DNA from: a virus
DNA length: 22,410 nt
Virus record (IMG/VR): IMGVR_UViG_3300022752_000425
Span: 1 to 22,410 of that record
Strand: one strand, 5' to 3'
In this document: positions 6,770-15,511 of the stretch, one piece after another
How positions within the stretch are numbered: position 1 is the first letter of the stretch
Layout of the letters: each line of letters begins with the position of its first letter
Made by a program: the position numbers and the translations under genes
The notes under the pieces: model-generated
Database searches by the model: none
Seen by the model: the letters and a program-made list of their open reading frames with translations, nothing else
Told to the model about the DNA's origin: nothing

Positions 6770-6797
6770 ACTATACGAAATGAGAGTGAGTGTTCAA
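6770..6797 (-). promoter_or_regulatory. Sigma70-like promoter placing the start at the HD-gene ATG
   Basis: TTGAAC (6797-6792), 16-base spacer, TATAGT (6775-6770) on the minus strand, then 6 bases, then ATG at 6763. A usual start, 7 bases after the -10 hexamer, would be the A of the ATG, predicting a leaderless mRNA. The lack of a Shine-Dalgarno in TATAGTTCTCTTATG agrees. Confidence 0.55.
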
Positions 6798-7274
6798 TCA
6801 CTTCATCGTGATAACAACATACTCACCGGTGAGATGTCTTACGGGAGATGCACTCTCGTCGTACTTGATTTTTCCAGCACCTGAAGCGGCCACGAGAATT
6901 GCCTTGAGATAATGACCGAGCTTAGAGGTCGGTATCCGCGCCTTAGACTCGCCGTCTACCTCGTCCTTCGTTACGACAACTCTGATATCGTTTCCTACTG
7001 CATCGACAGATTCGACAGCGAGAGTAAAGTCCTCGGAGTTGAGCGATAGGCTCTTGATCCTGAGAAGCAGTGCAGCTGCCTTTGCGGCCTGTGTGGACCC
7101 TGTTGGTGTGTAGTCCTTGATCCCAAATTTCTCCATGACAACACCTGGGTTTTTCTTCGCGAAGGCAACCTGCTCCTTCACTTCTTCGAATCCCTTGCCG
7201 CCAGAAATCCTACGCTCACCTTTCTCGGTGAGGATCTTTCTCACCTGCTGTCTTATGAAGCTCAAGTCGTCCAT
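6798..7274 (-). CDS. Unknown 158-residue phage protein
   Basis: I do not recognise this protein. It begins with a charged amphipathic helix (SFIRQQVRKILTEKGER, about 5-21) that resembles the (K)LRxIIREE-type N-terminal helix of the 264-residue protein at 21429-22223. The middle is alanine-rich (TQAAKAAALLLRIKSL, about 60-75) and the rest looks like a compact beta domain (VAVGNDIRVVV-like stretch about 90-100; GEYVVITMK at the end). No signal peptide, membrane segment or cysteine. The ATG starts 3 bases after the TAG of the polymerase gene, with a GGAG about 13 bases upstream, so it is probably translated by coupling. The next gene has its own promoter, so this one likely closes the tail/polymerase operon. 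Its position beside a polymerase hints at a replication role, but nothing in the sequence proves it. Confidence 0.75.
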   Translation of the reverse strand: MDDLSFIRQQVRKILTEKGERRISGGKGFEEVKEQVAFAKKNPGVVMEKFGIKDYTPTGSTQAAKAAALLLRIKSLSLNSEDFTLAVESVDAVGNDIRVVVTKDEVDGESKARIPTSKLGHYLKAILVAASGAGKIKYDESASPVRHLTGEYVVITMK

Positions 7275-7277
7275 GTT

Positions 7278-8414
7278 CTAGGTATTCTCCATCTCTAGTG
7301 TCTTAACACTGAGATAGAACTTCCCGAGAGGCTCGACTTCAACTTCAAGGCCTGTCTTTGATAGCTCTGAAAGGAGATCTTTCTCTGCGTCTACGACAAG
7401 TGCATCGTGGATGACGAACAAGGGCACCATCTCAGCAAACCTATTCAGGACTTTTGAGAATCCTGTCAGTGCAACATCAACAGCGGTAGATTGGACAAAG
7501 TACGGGAGTTTCAGTCGTTCATCGTCGACCACCAGCTTTCGACCATATAGGTTACCCAATTCCCATCCGCTCAGATATCTCTCGTGTATCTGCGGTACTC
7601 GGAAGAACCTTCCGATGACTGAGGAAGGAATGGAGGATTCGCCTCTCTGTCCATAGAGAGCAGAGATCGTCGCAACCTTGAGCTGTGCACGGGTGTGCTG
7701 GGAACCTATCTCAGCTCGCATTGCCTCGTAGATGTCCTGTGGTGCTTCAGGACGAGTGAGGAGAAGTGCTGTACGAGGCTCAAGGGAAACGAAGTCTATG
7801 AAACCAATCGTCCCCTTCCTGAAACGTGACTTGAGTATGTCACGGTGATCCCTGCTAAGGTTGAGAATCTTTGGACCAGATGAGACAGTGAGCCTCCCAG
7901 TCGCAGTGTCATGTGAGTATCTCACTGGACGACAAACCTCACCATCAACTGGTCTGAAAGACTCGAGGAAACCGTTATAGCCCGAAGAAAGTTTCCTCTC
8001 GAGTATCTCGTTGTCAACTAGGGCTGGTTGCAATCTCGTTAGGACGTCCCTGGTCTTCTTTAGCTGCGTAAGATACTTCTCTTCAAGAATCTCGTCTATT
8101 GCTGATCCGCAGTCAGTTGCAACTCTCTTTAGGGCACGAACAAATCGATCCTTACCAAGTGCAAGTGACCAGTCAACTTTCTCACCTGGTCTGACTGACT
8201 CATGCGACTTGCGAATCGCTGGGTTCACGAGATGAGGAACCTCCTGTCCAAAGACAGGAAAGACATCTTCTACTGAGAAGTGTCTTGTCTCATCATCTCC
8301 AAGGACAAAGTCTTCTGTGGAAGGAAGACCCTCGAATTTCCGAAGAGAGTTTCCTGATATCCTGACAGAGTATCCGGTCCCCAAAGCATGGGAAGAGATG
8401 ACGAGACTTGACAT
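7278..8414 (-). CDS. Minimal family A DNA polymerase (polymerase domain only)
   Basis: From the ATG at 8414 this is 378 residues, about the size of the thumb-palm-fingers domain of E. coli Pol I alone. The thumb/palm motif reads HDTATGRLTVSS (about 168-179). Motif A is DFVSLEPR (207-214, catalytic D207). Motif B is RAQLKVATISALYG (242-255) with Arg, Lys and Tyr spaced exactly as in Pol I R754, K758 and Y766. FVQSTAVDVAL (306-316) matches the QGSAAD block, and motif C is VIHDALVVD (334-342, D337). There is no 3'-5' exonuclease or 5' nuclease domain; the 5' nuclease is separate at 1953-2915 and proofreading would need another gene. The position of Pol I F762 is Ile here, and the residue after the motif C Asp is Ala, not Glu. 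No good ribosome site is seen; in-frame TTG starts at 8498 or near 8435 are alternatives. Confidence 0.85.
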   Translation of the reverse strand: MSSLVISSHALGTGYSVRISGNSLRKFEGLPSTEDFVLGDDETRHFSVEDVFPVFGQEVPHLVNPAIRKSHESVRPGEKVDWSLALGKDRFVRALKRVATDCGSAIDEILEEKYLTQLKKTRDVLTRLQPALVDNEILERKLSSGYNGFLESFRPVDGEVCRPVRYSHDTATGRLTVSSGPKILNLSRDHRDILKSRFRKGTIGFIDFVSLEPRTALLLTRPEAPQDIYEAMRAEIGSQHTRAQLKVATISALYGQRGESSIPSSVIGRFFRVPQIHERYLSGWELGNLYGRKLVVDDERLKLPYFVQSTAVDVALTGFSKVLNRFAEMVPLFVIHDALVVDAEKDLLSELSKTGLEVEVEPLGKFYLSVKTLEMENT

Positions 8415-8443
8415 GTAACATTGTAACAGCGTGCAAGAAATTT

Positions 8444-11400
8444 TCAACTCAATTTCGAGTACTCTTCCCACTCGCCCGGTTCTCCTGCATTGAGCCAAAC
8501 CATGAGTGAAGCAGGATCCAACGGAGTCGCCAACCAGGTGTAAAGATTCCCCATGATCTCCTTCTCCCTGTTAGCACCTTGCGCATCGTAGACTCTGCAC
8601 TTCATATTGCCGTTCTTTCCCGGGCGAAGACCGAACATGCTCACTAGGGCGTAGCTCGAGGGATTCGATGGTGAAACGAACGCCAAGACCTCCTTCGGAA
8701 TGTTCTGCACACTCGCTGGTCCCCACACATTCACGACAGTCTTGTTCACGTAGTCAATGCACACGATGCATCCTTCGTTCATCTTCTTGATTTGTTCAGG
8801 CGTGAATGCAAGAATGCTGAAGAACTTGTCTTTCACAGTCCGAGCAAGAACGCTGTCACTGACTGCAGAGTTCACTCCTGGAGGCAGACTGGCTGAACCT
8901 ATTGGAGCGGCCCCACCGGAGCCGCTGCCTCCACCCCCTCCGCCTCCACCACTTCCTCCCGAAGAGCCTCTCGAGGAAGTTCCAACACCCGAAGGAGGCT
9001 TTGGTCGCGAAGGCGCCTTCTTTTCTGCAGGTGGGAGGCCGAGTGCAGCCCTGAGCAAGTCTGACTGGATTTCCAGTTTCTTCTTGGGTGACTCATACTC
9101 TGCGTAGGCATCAGCAGGTGCAGTCAACTTGAGTGAGGTAGTAAACTCACCTGCTGATATCTTGTGCTCTATTCCTGTAATCGCGTAAATGTTGTCTGCA
9201 GTGGTGCCTGTGCTAAAGTCCATGAAGACATACTGCATGTACTGGACTATTGGAAGACCGAGCATTTCGACACTCACCTCGGTGGGTGCAATTCTAAGCG
9301 GAAGCCCTCTGCTTCTGGACAACTCCGGAGTTGCTGAGTTCTCTTTGCTCATTCTCATCATGTTGACAGTCGCCAGCTGTGGGTCGTTCAGTGATGTGAG
9401 GCCTGCGCTTGTGACCATGCCTGATCCCCTGCCGAAGAGTATCGTCGGCAATCCTTGTGAGACGAATCTCTTCGTCTTTTCGATACTCTTGCCCTCCAGC
9501 AACTTCCCGACATCGATCTCGACTGTCACTGCGTCACCTGTCTGTGTCTGCGAGCTGTCAGGTGGACTCTCGTTGACCACTCTAGTGACGACTTCTTTCT
9601 CGATCATCTTCTCGAGGACTGCCTTTCTGTTGGCGTACGTCTTTGTAGAGTTAGTCTCTGGTGCCTTTGTCAGCAACGGGTGCGTCGGACTGTTCATAAG
9701 ACCGAATGCTGTGATGTCACCTGACCTGTTTGCCTTGATGAGATCGAAGAGTGTCCCGAAGGAGGAAGAGGTCTCATCGATGACGTGCATTCTTAGTATT
9801 GACTTTTTGCTATCGGAGTTGGCAGGAATACACTCTGGGTACACTGTGACTTTGGGCATCTTGAACTTTCCATTTGGAATGCCTGCCTTGGAAATGACGT
9901 AGTTCTCGTAGTCAGACTGGTAGACCCTGTAGGCTTCTTGCTTCTTCTCGTCATCAGTGTCTATAGTTCTTCTCTCGTACCCTCCCGTAAGATTGCCATC
10001 GTCGTCTTTCGCAGGCTCATAGAGCTGTCTGAAACCGTAAGGGACAGCAGAGGGGTCGTTGATGAACTCGACAAGAAGTTGCATGACCTGCATGCAGCTC
10101 ACCTTCATGTTAGTCTTGAGAACCTCCTTGAGCTTTTCGTCAAGCTCTGCCTTCGCTATCGGATATTTCGCGATAGAGAGGTCTCTCATGAAAGTAGAGT
10201 ACTCGTTGAAAGTATGAAAGATGAACTGCACCTCATCATACTTGCCAGACTTTGCAAGGGGCTTGCCGACCAGACCGAGAAGAAGCTTTCCGAAAGAAAT
10301 AGAGTTCTCTACTGTGGCATCGCTGGGAGAATCCGATATGTCGCCAATAGTGACTTTCTTCAGTGAAGGGCTCCCAGCCTGTGAGTCAGTGCAAGGAAAT
10401 ATCTCATTTCCATTGAAGATCTCCTTGATCTGTTCGTCTACTGCTGCATCGACAGACTTCTTGTAGATCTGCACCTCACCGTTCACACCAATAAGTCTCT
10501 CTATGTCTTCAACGAGTGTCTTGTCTGCGTCTTTTGACTTCTTTAGCGAACTGAGCTTCACCTGAAGAGTCTTTAGCGCTTCCTCGTCGAGTGACAGTGC
10601 GGAAGACTCTGAGCTCACTGCATTGAGTATTGTTTCATCGTACAGTCTATTGAACTTTTCGCCGCCCTTGCCTCTCAGCTCTTCTATTTTCTTGGAGATG
10701 CTCACTATGGCCTCTTTCAGTGCCTGAGAGGCGCTCTGAGTTTTTGCCATTGAGACGTCCACCGTCTGTAGTGCAGAAGCGCCCTTCATGGCTAACGTCA
10801 GCGAGATATTGACCTGTCCAGCATCGTCAAAGCTAAAGGAGGCATTTACTATCGCGTACTTCTCTCTCACCTTCAGACCATCCAAGAAAACTCCAACAGG
10901 ATTTTCTTCTGCAGCTGTGCCTGCATTTCCCGAAGGGTGACTCCATCCATACTCTATGTCGAACTCTGTTCCCTGGTATATGTCTGGTTTTATGAACGGT
11001 GCTATCTGTGCAAGTCTGCTTCTGTCATGCAGGGTGATCTCCATCTGTGCTGTCTTGTAAGACAGCCACCCTGTAGTGGGTGAAACGTTGAAACTCAGTG
11101 AGTTCAACGACATAAAGGGTCTGAAGCGATCAAGGGCTCTCGTATACCCAGAAGTTGGATTAAAGGCGTGAGAATTAGGAGGCGAAACCAAGGTCTGGGG
11201 AGATGTAAAGACTTCCATCGAGGAGACTTGTGAAAGTATCTCATTGTCGACCTTCCTCTCCAGCATAATCATGTCAAACACATTCTCACCGGCGTCGCCG
11301 ACAGCAAGAGACTGGATCGATCCGGCTCCATTCAGATACGTGACGAGTGATAGTCCCTGCAGTCTGCCTACGGAGTCTATGGGACTTGATCCGCTGACAG

Positions 11401-12004
11401 TTATCCTCGTGTTGATGTATGGTACACACCGGGACATTTCTACTGTGGAGATGAGTGATGTGAATATGCTGAGAGGTGCAGCATCACGAGTAGTCATTCC
11501 AAGACGAGGGTTTATCAGCTCTATCGCGTACAGTGTAGGTGACTTCTTGGACTCAGGGACACTGCACTTTTCTTTCGTAGAAGGCAGAACGTTCTCGTTG
11601 TTCATCAGACCGGCATACGCAAGCGTAAATTCTGTGTTGTCGCCACCGTAGAGCTGTTTGGAATTGACGTAGCAGGGAAGGTCTGCCTTTTTGTCGACAT
11701 TCGTCTCGTACGGGAAAGTTATTCTGAGAAACCCTTTGACTGCCTCTTTCGTGTCCTTGTCATCACCGATGAAATCGTCCATCGATTTTGCAAACTCACT
11801 TACAAACACGCCACCCTTTACGACAGAGACGAGATTATCAGCGAGTTTCTCTAATTTTGCATCCAGTGTGGTCTCGGCAACACCTGCATTGGAACCAGTA
11901 GCTAGCAGTGCTGAAAGGAGTGCCTTGTCGCTAGAAGAGTCGGTGTACCCTCGCAACCTGGAGACTGCATCGTCGAATCTCGCGTTCTTATTTGCAATGC
12001 TCAT
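8444..12004 (-). CDS. Large baseplate/tail hub-like structural protein
   Basis: A 1186-residue protein I assign to the baseplate from position and style. Residues about 300-410 contain a beta-rich core (SLNSLSFNVSPTTGWLSYKT, an FDIEYGWSHP segment, and VNASFSFDDAGQVNISLTLA) like that in hub-type proteins of large phages. A charged coiled-coil-prone region follows (about 425-530). Near 1012-1031 is a Ser/Gly linker with a run of eight glycines (+ strand 8910-8970), followed by a separate C-terminal module of about 155 residues (1032-1186, containing CIVCIDY and NGNMKCRVYDAQG). I do not recognise that module. The ATG overlaps the TGA of the 94-residue gene (ATGA). No terminator separates its end from the polymerase gene. 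A virion role is fairly sure; a gp27-type hub role is a guess. Confidence 0.7.
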   Translation of the reverse strand: MSIANKNARFDDAVSRLRGYTDSSSDKALLSALLATGSNAGVAETTLDAKLEKLADNLVSVVKGGVFVSEFAKSMDDFIGDDKDTKEAVKGFLRITFPYETNVDKKADLPCYVNSKQLYGGDNTEFTLAYAGLMNNENVLPSTKEKCSVPESKKSPTLYAIELINPRLGMTTRDAAPLSIFTSLISTVEMSRCVPYINTRITVSGSSPIDSVGRLQGLSLVTYLNGAGSIQSLAVGDAGENVFDMIMLERKVDNEILSQVSSMEVFTSPQTLVSPPNSHAFNPTSGYTRALDRFRPFMSLNSLSFNVSPTTGWLSYKTAQMEITLHDRSRLAQIAPFIKPDIYQGTEFDIEYGWSHPSGNAGTAAEENPVGVFLDGLKVREKYAIVNASFSFDDAGQVNISLTLAMKGASALQTVDVSMAKTQSASQALKEAIVSISKKIEELRGKGGEKFNRLYDETILNAVSSESSALSLDEEALKTLQVKLSSLKKSKDADKTLVEDIERLIGVNGEVQIYKKSVDAAVDEQIKEIFNGNEIFPCTDSQAGSPSLKKVTIGDISDSPSDATVENSISFGKLLLGLVGKPLAKSGKYDEVQFIFHTFNEYSTFMRDLSIAKYPIAKAELDEKLKEVLKTNMKVSCMQVMQLLVEFINDPSAVPYGFRQLYEPAKDDDGNLTGGYERRTIDTDDEKKQEAYRVYQSDYENYVISKAGIPNGKFKMPKVTVYPECIPANSDSKKSILRMHVIDETSSSFGTLFDLIKANRSGDITAFGLMNSPTHPLLTKAPETNSTKTYANRKAVLEKMIEKEVVTRVVNESPPDSSQTQTGDAVTVEIDVGKLLEGKSIEKTKRFVSQGLPTILFGRGSGMVTSAGLTSLNDPQLATVNMMRMSKENSATPELSRSRGLPLRIAPTEVSVEMLGLPIVQYMQYVFMDFSTGTTADNIYAITGIEHKISAGEFTTSLKLTAPADAYAEYESPKKKLEIQSDLLRAALGLPPAEKKAPSRPKPPSGVGTSSRGSSGGSGGGGGGGGSGSGGAAPIGSASLPPGVNSAVSDSVLARTVKDKFFSILAFTPEQIKKMNEGCIVCIDYVNKTVVNVWGPASVQNIPKEVLAFVSPSNPSSYALVSMFGLRPGKNGNMKCRVYDAQGANREKEIMGNLYTWLATPLDPASLMVWLNAGEPGEWEEYSKLS

Positions 12005-12285
12005 ATGACCCTGTTGACATCCTGCATGTCAGGTATCCTGAGAAGGGTCCCAGGAGGAACTTGTAGAGACCAACCTATGTTTGATGCAGCAGCAATGACC
12101 CACCAGAGTGTAGAGTCTCCGTACTCGATTCCTGCTATCATGTCAAGACGTTGTGATTCTTGCAGAGTTCGTGTCACGAACCTGATAGCGCCAGAGGAGA
12201 TTCCTATTCTGATATTGTGAACAGTGTTGGAAGTGCCTCTTGCTCTTCCAACACTTATGAGTGGTGCTGTAACGTAACGATTCAT
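12001..12285 (-). CDS. Small LysM/gp53-like or tail protein X-like baseplate protein
   Basis: The 94 residues end with the pattern RLDMIAGIEYGDSTLWWVIA (46-65), then NIGWSLQVPPGTLLRIP (about 69-85). That pattern (a Tyr-Gly-Asp, Leu-Trp-Trp, then VPPGTxLxIP) is shared by LysM-type tail proteins such as P2 gpX and by T4 gp53-like baseplate wedge proteins, which lie next to hub genes. In the virion it probably clamps hub and wedge or binds peptidoglycan. It is linked to both neighbours by overlap: its ATG shares a base with the TAA of the 997-residue gene and its TGA overlaps the hub ATG. The family assignment is from memory of the motif. Confidence 0.7.
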   Translation of the reverse strand: MNRYVTAPLISVGRARGTSNTVHNIRIGISSGAIRFVTRTLQESQRLDMIAGIEYGDSTLWWVIAAASNIGWSLQVPPGTLLRIPDMQDVNRVI

Positions 12286-15278
12286 TAGAGTGAACCAGTG
12301 TTGTAGAACAGTGAATTGATGTGTCTTCCGACGGGGTAGGCAGGTGCACGCATAAAGCCATTGTGGTCGAGGCCCATTGGTATGTCATGGATGGGTGCAA
12401 ACTGTATTGAGACCTTGCACATCATCGGTGCCTTGGCGTTAGTGTCAGTCTCCCATGGTGTGCTATCGTCGTACCACGTGTACTGGAGACTAGTTATGAC
12501 TCCTGCAAGTCCTTTGCCTCCTGCAGCCTCGAAACTACGCACGATAGAGTTCCCCTTGAAGTTTTTGAGTGAATCAACAGAAGTGGTGCTAGGTTCTTTT
12601 TCAGATTTTACAAAGACTTTCTGCACCGAGGATACAGGAACTTTGACATAGTTGAGAGTTTTGCTCTGACCATCTAGAGAAACTTTGATCTCCTTTCCTT
12701 CAGGAAGCTTGTAGATTGTATTGTCGCTCTTTGCAAGTGGGTCCTTCACTAGCTCAGTATTGCTATTCAAGAGAATCCTGTATGGCTTTGAAGTGCTACC
12801 GAGCGCGCTGATGTTAAGTGGAATTCCCTCATAAGCATTCACTTCTATCGATTGGCCAGTGAAATAGTATTTGTATTGTCCGCCGAGGTCATCGACTGGG
12901 TCTTTCGGCTCGGTGGGGAGCTCATCGACCACGATGTCATTGAACGAAGTGTTCTCAAAGAATAGAGCATTTTTCTTTTGAGAGTCTCCTGTTTCGCTTG
13001 ATGAGTCTCCCAGTCCAAATATCCTCGCAAGGTTGAAACGAGAATAGTTGCTCCTTATGAGATCACCGACCCTAAGTCTTATGAGAGGAGAAGACCCTGG
13101 GACTTGCGAAAAGGGTTGGATGAATGAGACCTCGCTAGACCCTCCTGAAGATCCGGCGCCCGTTATCTCTGTGCCCTTGGTCCACTCTGGGTAGACGAGA
13201 GTTGTCAGCTTGTTGATGGAAAACCACATTGCGTCAAAGTCTTCTCTGCTTGTCGCGACAAGCATGAATGTCATGCTGATAGATCGTGTCGTTCCCTTGT
13301 ATATTTGCACAGGATCCATTCTGCCGTAGGCTGCGACAGACGTGTATTCAGGAGAGTAAGAGTCGCTCAGATCTTCTATGAATGCGTGAAAGTTAAGGAT
13401 CTCATTTGTCCTGAGATCCTGCATGTAGAAAGGAACGTACTCGGCATCCAACTTGCTCTCGAGTGTATCAACTTCATCTTTGCCCAGTCTATTTGTGTGA
13501 AGCCTGAAGTCTTTACCTAACCTTCTTATGTCTTCATCACTGCTAACCACAATCTTTCTGGCGGTCATGAATGAAGCTGGCATGAGGTACGCACCTGAGC
13601 TATTCGCCTCCCTAAACCCCCATGCAAGTGTCTTTCCATTTTCTCTTGCTCTTGATCTTGAGACCCTGAGGGCTGCATCACTCTCTGATCTTGCAGTGTC
13701 TGAACTCGGAGACATGTTGGAAAGCTTTTGCTCATTCAATCTCTGGTACTCCTGCACTGCTCCCAGCCTTGCGAGAGTATCCACGAATCTCACTATCCTG
13801 CTCTTTCTCAGGATGTCGATAAAGGTTGCAAGTGACTCAATTCCTGAGACTGCACCGCCGCCGGTGCTAAATTGCCTCCCAATGTCTGCTAAGCCCTCGC
13901 CGAGGATCTCTAGATTTCTGACGATACTTCTGGATGTTACGACGTAGTACCCTGAGCTTCCCAGAAGACTGAGAACAGAGCCGAGAACGTTACCTGGGAC
14001 TGTGCCACCTGCCTTCAGGACATTTATCTGGTCATCAGAGAACCCTGTGTAGCTAGCTGCTCCCTTTGCGACAAGCGTGACGTAGTCATCGTCGTAGGGA
14101 CGCATGAGACCGAGGAAGTCAGTAAAGAATTTCCTGACTGAGTCACCCTTGCCTATCGAGTCAGGATTCCTTTCGCTTCCCTGCGTTCCTATCTCACCAT
14201 GTGCAAAGTCTACCCTGTTAGAGGCCCTAACGAGAAGCGAGAGGAGAAAGCCGAGCGCTAGCGCGGCGACTATCGAGGCGACTAGCAGTATGACCATGTT
14301 GAGGATCATTGAGATCGGGAGGATACCGTCGAAGGGATTGAGATACGTGTTGAGTGTTCCGTAAGACCCTGCGTTGTATTGAGATTCTCTCACTCCTTCC
14401 TCTTCTCCTGCACCCAGGTCGAGGATCTCGTTCCCAAGGAAGGCAAGGCGACGAGAATGTGTAGAACCAGTCCCGTCCTCTCTCTCGGTGGTGTTCTGGA
14501 GCGCCTCTGTGAACCTCATGTTTTCAGAGGGAATCTTGACAATTCCACCTGCGAGACTCTCCGGTGTCACTAGCGCTCTTTCTGCACCTGTATCAAGAAC
14601 ATTTTCACTCGGCTCTACGCCTGATGCTCTCAGAAGTATCTTTAGACCCTCGTCTCTCATTCTCCTGTAGGCGCTGGACGATGCAGAAGAGGGATCAACC
14701 TGGTTCTCGTTGGAACCGAGACGCATCTGTCCGTCGTTGTAGTTTAGGACAGGAATGTTCTGGATGCCTGGGTCTCCGTTGGTCGAGACCAATACCCTTC
14801 TGTCTGTGAATCTGTTTCTTGAGAGGACGCTGCTTATCGATTGTGATATCTTCCGTGAGGCCGGATTTGGACTGGACTCTCCTGAACTTTCGTCTATGTC
14901 ATAGAGTGCCCTTTGTCTGTCAGTGTTGCTGAGTGAAGGATCGGAAGTCAGGGTCTTGGCGTCCTCGAATCTCTTCAAGTCCTCCTGGTTTCTGACAAAG
15001 GCAGGTTGGTTGTTTGAAGTTGGATCGACAATTGTCCCACCGTCTGTCACGCCCACGTCAGGTGAGATAGGGAATGCATTAGACGTAGGTGGAGTGTACG
15101 TGTAATCGTCGGGACCTGTCGCAACGGTGCCGTTCAGGATCGTGGTGCTAGTCGCCTTACCGAGGTCTGAAGACTTGGACGTCGTCTGGGAAAGGTATTG
15201 TCCCAGTGTCCTTCTCGCGGGAATCTTTATGTCACCCGTCTCGGGATCCACTACGTAGAGTGTCGGATCGAACGGCAT
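12285..15278 (-). CDS. Large baseplate structural protein with one hydrophobic segment
   Basis: A 997-residue protein. Residues 1-310 are Ser/Thr/Asn/Asp-rich and look disordered. A strongly hydrophobic stretch spans about 319-350 (ILNMVILLVASIVAALALGF within it), long enough for a transmembrane helix. Residues about 612-700 hold a block seen in structural proteins of large myophages: VPFYMQDLRTNEILNFHAFI (615-634), SYSPEYTSVAAYGRMDPV (640-657), then TTRSISMTFMLVA and MWFSINKLTTLVYPEW. The C-terminus contains a further beta-rich domain (PMMCKVSIQFAPIHDIP). Gene position after the tape measure and before the LysM-like protein fits a baseplate wedge or hub part. The start follows the TGA of the 74-residue gene by 8 bases, with a weak GAGAAG site. 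Exact T4 counterpart unknown. Confidence 0.65.
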   Translation of the reverse strand: MPFDPTLYVVDPETGDIKIPARRTLGQYLSQTTSKSSDLGKATSTTILNGTVATGPDDYTYTPPTSNAFPISPDVGVTDGGTIVDPTSNNQPAFVRNQEDLKRFEDAKTLTSDPSLSNTDRQRALYDIDESSGESSPNPASRKISQSISSVLSRNRFTDRRVLVSTNGDPGIQNIPVLNYNDGQMRLGSNENQVDPSSASSSAYRRMRDEGLKILLRASGVEPSENVLDTGAERALVTPESLAGGIVKIPSENMRFTEALQNTTEREDGTGSTHSRRLAFLGNEILDLGAGEEEGVRESQYNAGSYGTLNTYLNPFDGILPISMILNMVILLVASIVAALALGFLLSLLVRASNRVDFAHGEIGTQGSERNPDSIGKGDSVRKFFTDFLGLMRPYDDDYVTLVAKGAASYTGFSDDQINVLKAGGTVPGNVLGSVLSLLGSSGYYVVTSRSIVRNLEILGEGLADIGRQFSTGGGAVSGIESLATFIDILRKSRIVRFVDTLARLGAVQEYQRLNEQKLSNMSPSSDTARSESDAALRVSRSRARENGKTLAWGFREANSSGAYLMPASFMTARKIVVSSDEDIRRLGKDFRLHTNRLGKDEVDTLESKLDAEYVPFYMQDLRTNEILNFHAFIEDLSDSYSPEYTSVAAYGRMDPVQIYKGTTRSISMTFMLVATSREDFDAMWFSINKLTTLVYPEWTKGTEITGAGSSGGSSEVSFIQPFSQVPGSSPLIRLRVGDLIRSNYSRFNLARIFGLGDSSSETGDSQKKNALFFENTSFNDIVVDELPTEPKDPVDDLGGQYKYYFTGQSIEVNAYEGIPLNISALGSTSKPYRILLNSNTELVKDPLAKSDNTIYKLPEGKEIKVSLDGQSKTLNYVKVPVSSVQKVFVKSEKEPSTTSVDSLKNFKGNSIVRSFEAAGGKGLAGVITSLQYTWYDDSTPWETDTNAKAPMMCKVSIQFAPIHDIPMGLDHNGFMRAPAYPVGRHINSLFYNTGSL

Positions 15279-15286
15279 TTATCTTC

Positions 15287-15511
15287 TCACTTCTTTGGCT
15301 TGTGATCTGAGACAGCCCTCGCTATCTCCTCGGGTGTGAAGCTCTGGTTCGCGAATGACTGTGCAAAATTTGCAATCACGCTCTCCATTCTCGAGGTGAG
15401 AGACCTCGAGAACTCCTCCAGCTTCTTCTTCTCCTCTTCGTTGAGCTTCTGCAGTGACTCAATGTACTCTGGTCTCTCGATGAGCTGTTGATATATCGTC
15501 TTTTGCGTCAT
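15287..15511 (-). CDS. Small helical protein after the tape measure
   Basis: Unrecognised 74-residue, highly charged protein that looks mostly alpha-helical (EYIESLQKLNEEEKKKLEEF, about 15-34, coiled-coil prone) with a C-terminal Lys-rich tail (DHKPKK). Its ATG overlaps the tape measure stop (ATGA), so it is translated by coupling. Small helical proteins next to tape measures are often assembly factors, but no motif proves that here. Confidence 0.75.
   Translation of the reverse strand: MTQKTIYQQLIERPEYIESLQKLNEEEKKKLEEFSRSLTSRMESVIANFAQSFANQSFTPEEIARAVSDHKPKK

Noticed and set aside
8415-8498. 28-residue N-terminal extension of the polymerase from TTG at 8498
   Set aside because: It overlaps the hub gene in another frame, has no ribosome site and reads as non-conserved sequence; ATG at 8414 is preferred, though not strongly supported.
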